Assembly (NCBI GenBank): GCA_013043565.1
Contig: JABDNZ010000465.1
Coordinates: 1 to 44,106 of the forward strand
Origin: Gemmatimonadota bacterium
Lineage (GTDB): Bacteria > Gemmatimonadota > Gemmatimonadetes > Longimicrobiales > Gaopeijiaceae
DNA length: 44,106 bases
Reading direction: 5' to 3'
Shown here: positions 37,200 through 44,106 of the stretch, piece after piece
Numbering within the stretch: the stretch's first letter is position 1
Layout: every line of letters starts with the position of its first letter
Translations under genes and position numbers: made by a program
Notes under the pieces: generated by a model
Database searches by the model: none
Told to the model about the DNA's origin: nothing
What the model saw: only the letters and a program-made list of their open reading frames with translations

Positions 37200-38827
37200 A
37201 AACCTCTCCCACCCCGCCCGGAAAGGCTCTGATTTGCGCCCCGCTTCCTCCGGAGTACGACCGGGAGAGCGGGTCCCGACGGATCTTCCACATGATCGAG
37301 TTTCTCCTGGAGGCCGGGTGGACGGTGGCGTTCGTCTGTGAGAACGCCCCCCCGGATTCCAGACACCTCAGGCTTCTCCGGCAGCGAGGGGTCGCAACCC
37401 TGGTGGGTTTCGATGGCCCATTCGCCGATCTCGTCGAGGGGGGCGATTTCGACCTGGCCGTTTTCGCCTTCTGGTACATCGCAGACAGGTACGCGGACGT
37501 CGTCCGTCGGGTTTCCCCCAGGACCCGTATCGTCGTGGAGAGTGTGGATCTCCACTGGCTCCGGGGAGCCCGGCAAATCCTTGGAGGCCGGAACGGGGAA
37601 CAAGGAAGTCTGGATGCGGACTACGGTGGGGATCTCGTGGCGGAGCTCAACGCATACGCCAAAGCCGACGCGGTTTTTACCGTCTCCGAGAAGGAGGCGG
37701 GCCTGGTCAATGACATCGTCGGTGACCCGGCGCTGGCTCTGTCCGTTCCCGACTGCGACGAGACACCACGATCGACCGTACCTTTCAAGGACCGCCAGGG
37801 CGTGTTGTTTGTCGGGAACTTTCGCCACACGCCGAACGTGGATGCCATCCAGTTTCTAAGCGAAGAAATCCTTCCCCTTCTTCCCTCTCGCATCCGGTCC
37901 AAACATCCCCTCTGGATCGTGGGGAACGGGCTCGAGGACCCCATTACCGACCTGGTCCAGGGATGCCCCGGAATCCGCATCGTCGGCTGGGTCCCCTTCG
38001 TCGAGCCCTATTTACATCAGGCCCGGGCATCCATCGTTCCCCTTCGGTTTGGTGCGGGGACAAAACGCAAGCTGATCCAGTCCCTCCTCGCCGGAACCCC
38101 GTCGGTCACAACCCCGATCGGTATAGAGGGGATGGAGGTAACCGACGGGAAACACCTTCTTGTCGGGGACGACGCCCGGAGCCTCGCCGAGGCGATCGAG
38201 AGGCTCCTTACCGACGAAGAGCTCTGGAGCGCCCTCGCCTCGGCGGGCCGAAGGAGAATGCTGAGATACCACAGCCGGTCGGGGGCCCGAGCCCGATTCC
38301 TGGAGGCGATACAGCTTCTTCTCAGCCGACCTTCCAAAACGCAAGAAGCCGTCTCCGACCTCGACACCGGCGGCCGCGAACACCGCGAGGTGGAGCTGAG
38401 TGCCTTCCGCAGGGCCGTGGAGCGCGCCATTCCCAACGACACCTCCGCATTGGTCGTGAGCAAAGGGGATCCCGAGCTGATCGACATTCCCATCCGGCGC
38501 GCCCGGCACTTCCCGCTGGCGGACAACGGGGGATATGCGGGATACCACCCCAAGGACAGTCGTGCGGCGGTCCACCACCTTTCTGAGGCCCGGGAAGACG
38601 CCGAGTACCTGGTTTTACCCCCCAGCTCATGGTGGTGGTTGGATTATTACGAGGGTTTCGCGCACCACCTGGGATCCCGCCACGAGCGGGTTTGGGCCGA
38701 CGATGCCTGCGTCATCTACCGACTGCACCCACGTAGCTCCCCCGGGGTGAAGGCAGTTCCGGCCGCTGCCGGGTCACCGAAGGTTCATGCCTCTCCAGGG
38801 GGAATGGTGAGTAGGACCCCGAGGTGA
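37196..38827 (+). CDS. GT4-like glycosyltransferase with C-terminal 'VSRGD' accessory domain
   Basis: GVLFVGNFRHTPNVDAIQFLSEEILPLL, IVGWVPFVEPYLHQARASIVPLRFGAGTKRKLIQSLLAGTPSVTTPIGIEGMEV; C-term ALVVSKGDPELIDIPIRRARHFPLADNGGYAGYHPKDS. Start re-assigned to 37196 (ATGA overlap). Confidence 0.9.
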   Translation: MKTSPTPPGKALICAPLPPEYDRESGSRRIFHMIEFLLEAGWTVAFVCENAPPDSRHLRLLRQRGVATLVGFDGPFADLVEGGDFDLAVFAFWYIADRYADVVRRVSPRTRIVVESVDLHWLRGARQILGGRNGEQGSLDADYGGDLVAELNAYAKADAVFTVSEKEAGLVNDIVGDPALALSVPDCDETPRSTVPFKDRQGVLFVGNFRHTPNVDAIQFLSEEILPLLPSRIRSKHPLWIVGNGLEDPITDLVQGCPGIRIVGWVPFVEPYLHQARASIVPLRFGAGTKRKLIQSLLAGTPSVTTPIGIEGMEVTDGKHLLVGDDARSLAEAIERLLTDEELWSALASAGRRRMLRYHSRSGARARFLEAIQLLLSRPSKTQEAVSDLDTGGREHREVELSAFRRAVERAIPNDTSALVVSKGDPELIDIPIRRARHFPLADNGGYAGYHPKDSRAAVHHLSEAREDAEYLVLPPSSWWWLDYYEGFAHHLGSRHERVWADDACVIYRLHPRSSPGVKAVPAAAGSPKVHASPGGMVSRTPR

Positions 38828-39951
38828 CCGGGTCGGTGGTGGTCTCCGGTGCCCTGGCCCGGCGCGCCGAGTACGGCGGTCATGTCTGGGCTCTCATGCA
38901 GTGGGTGTTGGGCTTACGCCAACTGGGTTTCCAAGTGGTATTCCTGGACCGGCTCGATCCCGACCCGGGGCCGGGGCGGGCCCTACAGGTGCAGCGATTC
39001 TTGGAGGCCATGGAGTTTTTCGGCCTCGAGGACTCCTTTTCCCTCGATCTGGGGCCGGACGAACCCCCCGTGGGCCTGGCCCGCCGAGAAGTCCTGGAGC
39101 GAACGGCCTCGTCGGACTTCCTCCTGAACATCATGGGTTATCTCCAGGACGAGCTCGTCCTTGAAAAGGCCCGAAAGCGGGTATTCCTGGATATCGATCC
39201 CGGGTTCGGGCAGATGTGGCACGAACTCGGCCTGTGCGACCTCTTTTCCGACCACGACGCGTTCGTCACGGTGGGAAACAACCTCGGTGAACCAGATTGC
39301 CGCATCCCCACCTGCGGCAGGCAGTGGATTCCCACTCTCCCGCCGGTTGTCCTTTCCCTCTGGCCTTTCCACAGAACCCGGGGCCGGGCCTTCACCAGCG
39401 TGGGATCATGGAGAGGCCCCTTCGATCCAATCGAGTTCGACGGAGAGACCTTCGGTCTCCGTGTTCATGAGTTCCGGCAGTTTTCCACTCTGCCCCGAGC
39501 CTGCGGTCTTCCCTTCGAGATCGCCCTGGATATCGATCCCGTCGAGGAGGAGGATCTGAGGCGGCTGAGAGACGGTGGATGGACTCTGGAGGACCCGTCA
39601 CGGGTCGCATCCGATCCCCGAACCTATCGGCGCTACGTCCAGCAATCTCTAGGAGAGTTCATGGTAGCGAAGGGAATGTACGTCCGGTCCCGGAGCGGGT
39701 GGTTCAGCGATCGGACCGCGTGCTACCTGGCCTCCGGACGGCCGGCCCTAATGCAGGATACGGGTCTGAACGGGAGGATGGAGACGGGACTGGGATTGGT
39801 CACCTTCAACGCGCTGGACGATGCCGTCGAAGTTGCGGGAGAGGTGGCCGGAGAGTGGCCGAGGCATTCGAGGGCCGCCCGAGAGCTGGCCGTCAGGCAC
39901 CTGGACTCGAACCAGGTGCTGGGCCCCATCGCCGAAGCGGTCACGGCGTGA
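38824..39951 (+). CDS. Glycosyltransferase-like protein (single copy of the repeated GT-like domain)
   Basis: VVSGALARRAEYGGHVWALMQWVLGLRQLGFQVVFLDRL, VFLDIDPGFGQMWHELG, SGWFSDRTACYLASGRPALMQDTG; GTG start overlapping the previous stop (GTGA). Confidence 0.8.
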   Translation: MTGSVVVSGALARRAEYGGHVWALMQWVLGLRQLGFQVVFLDRLDPDPGPGRALQVQRFLEAMEFFGLEDSFSLDLGPDEPPVGLARREVLERTASSDFLLNIMGYLQDELVLEKARKRVFLDIDPGFGQMWHELGLCDLFSDHDAFVTVGNNLGEPDCRIPTCGRQWIPTLPPVVLSLWPFHRTRGRAFTSVGSWRGPFDPIEFDGETFGLRVHEFRQFSTLPRACGLPFEIALDIDPVEEEDLRRLRDGGWTLEDPSRVASDPRTYRRYVQQSLGEFMVAKGMYVRSRSGWFSDRTACYLASGRPALMQDTGLNGRMETGLGLVTFNALDDAVEVAGEVAGEWPRHSRAARELAVRHLDSNQVLGPIAEAVTA

Positions 39952-39961
39952 GGAGAGCGGG

Positions 39962-42325
39962 ATGAGAATCGTGGTGGCGGGAGCCCTGGCGAACAAGCCC
40001 GGATACGGTGGAGAAGCCTGGGTGCGACTTGCCTGGGTAAAAGGGCTCCAGGCCATGAACGCCGAAGTCCTCTTCGTGGAGGCGTTGGCTCCGGAGGGTC
40101 TGGACGAGGACGATCCAAGGATCACGTTCTTCGACACGGTCTGCGCCGAACAGGGGTTGGAGGGAGAGGTGGCCCTCCTGGACACCGCGGGAAGGGGCCT
40201 CTCCGGCCTGTCCCCCGAGGAGGTGGCGGATTTCGCCCAGGGCGCCGACCTGCTGGTGAACATCAGCGGTCACCTTCGGTGGGCGCCGGTGACGACGGGT
40301 GTTCGGCGGCGGGCGTACGTGGATCTGGATCCCGGATTCACCCAGTTCTGGCAGGCATCCGGCGAACCCGGCCTGGATCTGGACAAGCATGACGTCCACT
40401 TCACCGTAGGTGAGAACATTGGCCGGTTCGGGTGCCAGATTCCCACCGGGGGATTCCGCTGGCTACCTCTCAGACAGCCAGTGGTGTTGGACGATTGGCG
40501 GGCCGAAGCCCCCACCTCCGAAACACGTTTTACGACCCTGGCCAGCCTCCGGGGCGGGTACGGAGCCGTCGAATTCGGAGGCCGGCGATTCGGGCTGAAG
40601 GTCCACGAATTCCGGCGATTCGCCGAGCTCCCCCGAACCCTGCCCCCCGGGGTGGTGGCCGAGGTAGCCCTGGACGCCCACCCGTCGGATTCCCAGGACC
40701 GGGAACTGCTGGAGACCCATGGGTGGCGGCTGGTGGATCCCGGTTTGGTCGCCCCCACTCCAGGCGCATTCAGGGAGTACGTGAGAGGGTCAGCCGGGGA
40801 ACTCTCGGTAGCGCAAGGGATCTACGTCGAGACCCAGTCCGGATGGTTCAGCGACCGATCGGCCCGGTACCTGGCCACGGGACGCCCCGTGATCGTTCAG
40901 GATACGGGGTTGGCCAGCTCCCTTCCCATCGGAGAGGGTTTGATCACCTTCCGCGATCCAGTGGAAGCGGCCGCCGGAATCAGGGAAGTTCTTGCCGATC
41001 CGGACCGACATCGGAGAGCAGCCCGCCGATTGGCGGAGGAGCACTTCGATGCTCGCATCGTGCTGGGCGGGTTCCTGGAACAGGCACTCGCTCCAGGTGC
41101 CCCGAAAGCCCCCGATCGCGGACCTGCCCCTCCGTACCCTGACCCCATGACGGGGCCCTCGCATAGGCCCCTGGCCATCGTGGCGGGGAGCATCGCCGAC
41201 GTTCCCGGGCAAGGGGGCGGCACATGGGCGGTCCTCCAGTATGTCCTGGGCCTAAAAAAGCTGGGCTGGGACGTTCACCTCGTGGAAGAAATCGGCGAAG
41301 ACCGACTCCTGCCCCAGGGTGTCCAGCTCGAGACTTCTGAAAACGCACGGTATTTCCTGGACGTGGCGAGGCGCTTCGGCCTGGAGGGCCAGGCCACCCT
41401 CGTACTATCGGGAACCGGTCGGTCGGTCGGCGCTACGTACGGTGAACTGGTGGAGCTCTGCGGGCGGGCCGAGGTTCTTCTGAACCTCTCCGGCGTGTTG
41501 AGGGATCCGACGCTCCGGGGTTCGGCCCGGGTTCGCGCCTACCTCGATCTTGACCCGGCGTTTTCCCAACTCTGGCACGAAGTCCAGGGTTTGGACCTGG
41601 GCTTCGATGGACACACCCATTTCCTATCGGTGGGTTTGGAGATGGGCTCCCCATCGTGCTCCATTCCGAAGTGCGCCGTGGAGTGGATCCCCTCCCTACC
41701 TCCGGTCGTGTTGTCGGAATGGCCTTTCCAGCCCCGTCCAGACCAGGATTGCTGGAGCACCGTGGCAAACTGGCGGGGTTATGGGTCGGTGGAGTGGGAG
41801 GGCGTTCGATACGGTCAAAAAGCACATGCCTTCCGGGAACTCTTCCGCCTACCCGGCTTGACCCGCACCCGCTTCGAAGTAGCTCTCGCCATCCACCCCG
41901 AGGAGCATTCCGACCTGCAGGCCCTTCGGGACAACGGGTGGAATCTCGTCGACCCCATGGTGGCCGCCGGGACCCCGGATCGATACCGACGGTTCATAGA
42001 GGGGTCCACCGGCGAGCTGGGCGTGGCCAAGGCCGGATACGTCACGGCCGGTTGCGGGTGGTTCAGTGACCGGAGCGCCTGCTATCTGGCCTCGGGTCGG
42101 CCTGTGATCGCCCAGGATACGGGCTTCGGCCCTTACCTCCCTACCGGAAGCGGCCTCCTCTCATTCCGGACCGTGGAGGAAGCAGCCGAGGGGGTGAAGG
42201 CAGTGCAGGCGGAGTACGGCAGGCATGCCTGGGCCGCACGCCAGATAGCCAGGGGTTTTTTGGATTCGGATCTGGTCCTTTCAACGCTACTGGAGAACGT
42301 GGACGTATGCGCTACGCACCTTTGA
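39962..42325 (+). CDS. Tandem duplicated glycosyltransferase-like protein (two full copies)
   Basis: Copy 1 IVVAGALANKPGYGG...AYVDLDPGFTQFW...SGWFSDRSARYLATGRPVIVQDTG; copy 2 LAIVAGSIADVPGQGG...AYLDLDPAFSQLW...CGWFSDRSACYLASGRPVIAQDTG. Start re-assigned to 39962. Confidence 0.82.
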   Translation: MRIVVAGALANKPGYGGEAWVRLAWVKGLQAMNAEVLFVEALAPEGLDEDDPRITFFDTVCAEQGLEGEVALLDTAGRGLSGLSPEEVADFAQGADLLVNISGHLRWAPVTTGVRRRAYVDLDPGFTQFWQASGEPGLDLDKHDVHFTVGENIGRFGCQIPTGGFRWLPLRQPVVLDDWRAEAPTSETRFTTLASLRGGYGAVEFGGRRFGLKVHEFRRFAELPRTLPPGVVAEVALDAHPSDSQDRELLETHGWRLVDPGLVAPTPGAFREYVRGSAGELSVAQGIYVETQSGWFSDRSARYLATGRPVIVQDTGLASSLPIGEGLITFRDPVEAAAGIREVLADPDRHRRAARRLAEEHFDARIVLGGFLEQALAPGAPKAPDRGPAPPYPDPMTGPSHRPLAIVAGSIADVPGQGGGTWAVLQYVLGLKKLGWDVHLVEEIGEDRLLPQGVQLETSENARYFLDVARRFGLEGQATLVLSGTGRSVGATYGELVELCGRAEVLLNLSGVLRDPTLRGSARVRAYLDLDPAFSQLWHEVQGLDLGFDGHTHFLSVGLEMGSPSCSIPKCAVEWIPSLPPVVLSEWPFQPRPDQDCWSTVANWRGYGSVEWEGVRYGQKAHAFRELFRLPGLTRTRFEVALAIHPEEHSDLQALRDNGWNLVDPMVAAGTPDRYRRFIEGSTGELGVAKAGYVTAGCGWFSDRSACYLASGRPVIAQDTGFGPYLPTGSGLLSFRTVEEAAEGVKAVQAEYGRHAWAARQIARGFLDSDLVLSTLLENVDVCATHL

Positions 42326-43311
42326 AGGAGAGGGCTCCGGGAAGGAGCCTCCCTACCAACCTGATCCGGAACCAACTACTCCCCCATGTGGCGGAGCGTC
42401 GGCCGGGAACCCAGATCCTGGACATCCGAAGGGCACCGGCACCGTACCGATCCAGCTGGTGGCTTGAAAACCTTTCCCTGGCTCTGGACGACGGAACCGT
42501 CTATCACCTCGTCCTGAAGGATTTGGCTACGACGGTGCCAGGAAGCAGAACCGACCAGGTGAAGCCCAGGGCGGTCATGAACCCCGATCGAGAGCCATGG
42601 GTCTACCAAACCCTCCTCGAACCGTCTCTCGATGGGTCTCCGCCCTTCTGGGGAACCGGATTTGAAACCGACGGCGGCGAGAGCTGCATGTTTCTCGAAC
42701 GGGTCGAGGGGGTTCCCCTGTCGGAGATCGGGGACTTCGACGCCTGGCTGGCGGCGGCAGAATGGTTGGGCGAATTCCACGCGAGGTTCCAGGGAAGGCC
42801 CTCTCCCGGAGGTCCCCTCCTCCACCATGACCAAAGCCTGCACGAATGGTGGTTCCAGCGGGCCGTGTCCTACCGGGGAACCGAAGCCTTCCTTGGGCTG
42901 GAGAGCGTCCACCGACGAGCTCTGCAGGAAGCCCTTCGAACGGAACCAACCGTCCTTCATGGTGAGTTCTTTCCGTCCAACATTCTCGTGGAGGATCAGG
43001 GCGGGCGCTACCGGATCCGGCCCGTCGATTGGGAAATGGCGAGCTTCGGCCCCCCCTCATGGGACCTGGCAGCCCTGACGTCCGGGGAGTGGAGCCTCCG
43101 CGACAGGACGCAGATGATCCTGGCCTACGGCCGCGCCGCAGAGACGGCCGGTTCCCCTATCCCACCTCTGGACGGGCTTCAGCGGAACGTGACCGCATGT
43201 CGGATGCTGTTGGCCATCCAGTGGCTGGGCTGGGGCCCGAGTTGGGTCCCGCCGAGCCCCCACCGATACGATTGGCTGGAGGACGCACGCTCATGCGCCG
43301 AAGAGCTCTAG
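42307..43311 (+). CDS. Aminoglycoside phosphotransferase (APH)-like kinase
   Basis: VLHGEFFPSNILVEDQGGRYRIRPVDWEMASFGPPSWDLAAL matches the APH catalytic H-G-(D/E)...N and D-W-E pattern; overlaps the preceding gene. Confidence 0.85.
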   Translation: MRYAPLKERAPGRSLPTNLIRNQLLPHVAERRPGTQILDIRRAPAPYRSSWWLENLSLALDDGTVYHLVLKDLATTVPGSRTDQVKPRAVMNPDREPWVYQTLLEPSLDGSPPFWGTGFETDGGESCMFLERVEGVPLSEIGDFDAWLAAAEWLGEFHARFQGRPSPGGPLLHHDQSLHEWWFQRAVSYRGTEAFLGLESVHRRALQEALRTEPTVLHGEFFPSNILVEDQGGRYRIRPVDWEMASFGPPSWDLAALTSGEWSLRDRTQMILAYGRAAETAGSPIPPLDGLQRNVTACRMLLAIQWLGWGPSWVPPSPHRYDWLEDARSCAEEL

Positions 43312-44106
43312 GGCCTACCGGCCCAGACCGATCCATTCCGGCACCAGGCCTGGTGGTTGGTGCCCTGGCCACCGCCCTCCTTGCCCTGCATGGGCCTCTG
43401 GCTGGCCAGGAAGTCCAAGCCGCACAGGCCCCGCCCGCCCAACCCGGGCTCGAGGTTCCGGCAGGGCCCGAGGCGAAGGAGATGTTCGTCCAGAGGGTAG
43501 GCCCCAAAACGGTGCGTTTGGATGGTCGTTTGGATGAGGCCGCCTGGGCTGAGGCGACTTTCCGATCCGATCTTCAACAGAAGGGTAAAGACCGGGGGTT
43601 CGACCCCCGGGTCGGCACCCAGGTGGCCCTTCTGTTCGACGACGACGCTCTCTACGTGGGCGCCCGCATGGAAACGGATCCTGAGTCCGAGCCCCGGGAG
43701 ATCCTCGGACGGCGGGACGAAGTCGGTAACTCCGAGCGGATCCTGGTATCCCTCGACACGTATCGGGACGGTCAAACGGCTTACACCTTCGGTGTCACCG
43801 TGGCCGGAGTCCGTGTGGACCACGTTCACGCCCGGGATAACGAGGGGTGGGCTGACAAATCCTTCGATCCGATCTGGGAGGCCAGGGTTTCCAGGGACTC
43901 CACCGGGTGGCAGGCCGAGATGCGGATCCCCTTTTCCCAGCTCCGATTCACACCGGGGGACCAACAGGTGTGGGGCCTGAACGTCCGTCGATGGAACCCG
44001 GCGACGTTTCTCAACCTCTACTGGGTCGTGGTTCCTTTTTACGACACGGGCTGGGCCTCTCGATTCGGGACGTTGAAGGGCATCTCCGGGATCTCGGGCG
44101 GAGCCC
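43293..44106 (+). CDS. CBM9/DUF5916-like exported protein, 3' truncated by the window end
   Basis: Manual translation MRRRALGPTGPDRSIPAPGLVVGALATALLALHGPLAGQ (signal peptide) ... KTVRLDGRLDEAAWAEATFRSDLQQ ... WEARVSRDSTGWQAEMRIPFSQLRFTPGDQQVWGLNVRRWNP. Not in the ORF track because it runs off the end. Confidence 0.85.
   Translation, partial: MRRRALGPTGPDRSIPAPGLVVGALATALLALHGPLAGQEVQAAQAPPAQPGLEVPAGPEAKEMFVQRVGPKTVRLDGRLDEAAWAEATFRSDLQQKGKDRGFDPRVGTQVALLFDDDALYVGARMETDPESEPREILGRRDEVGNSERILVSLDTYRDGQTAYTFGVTVAGVRVDHVHARDNEGWADKSFDPIWEARVSRDSTGWQAEMRIPFSQLRFTPGDQQVWGLNVRRWNPATFLNLYWVVVPFYDTGWASRFGTLKGISGISGGA

Noticed and set aside
1-44106. CRISPR arrays, rRNA genes, complete tRNAs, transposases, integrases or phage genes
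   Set aside because: None recognised by eye on either strand.

Overview
High-GC bacterial chromosomal window, possibly Gemmatimonadota-like by gene style (taxon is a guess). The left half holds two VapBC/FitAB-type toxin-antitoxin pairs, three serine hydrolases of the beta-lactamase/class C fold, an aldo/keto reductase, an M28 peptidase, a Gfo/Idh/MocA oxidoreductase, a Ser/Thr kinase, an FG-GAP/VCBS protein, a creatininase-like protein and a DUF4139-like protein. The right half is a surface-glycan or glycolipid locus of about 20 kb. A compact dTDP-rhamnose operon (rfbD-A-C-B, minus strand) lies divergent from a tightly coupled plus-strand operon. That operon encodes a GH-GT2 fusion, an ABC exporter, several multidomain glycosyltransferases (one fused to a sulfotransferase), an APH-like kinase and the start of a CBM9/DUF5916-like outer-surface protein. 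The main discovery candidate is a small ArsC/thioredoxin-like selenoprotein gene on the minus strand (18919..19266). An in-frame UGA sits in a UxxC motif (PG-U-KSC), followed by a perfect 7-bp hairpin positioned like a bacterial SECIS; the ORF track shows only its C-terminal fragment. Other notable signals are four copies of an unnamed GT-like domain (two fused in one protein), a ~100-aa 'VSRGD...HFP...YAGYYP...WWL' accessory domain shared by three neighbouring proteins, several palindromic operator candidates, and an orphan tRNA 3'-end-like sequence. All family calls come from reading motifs; no searches were run.
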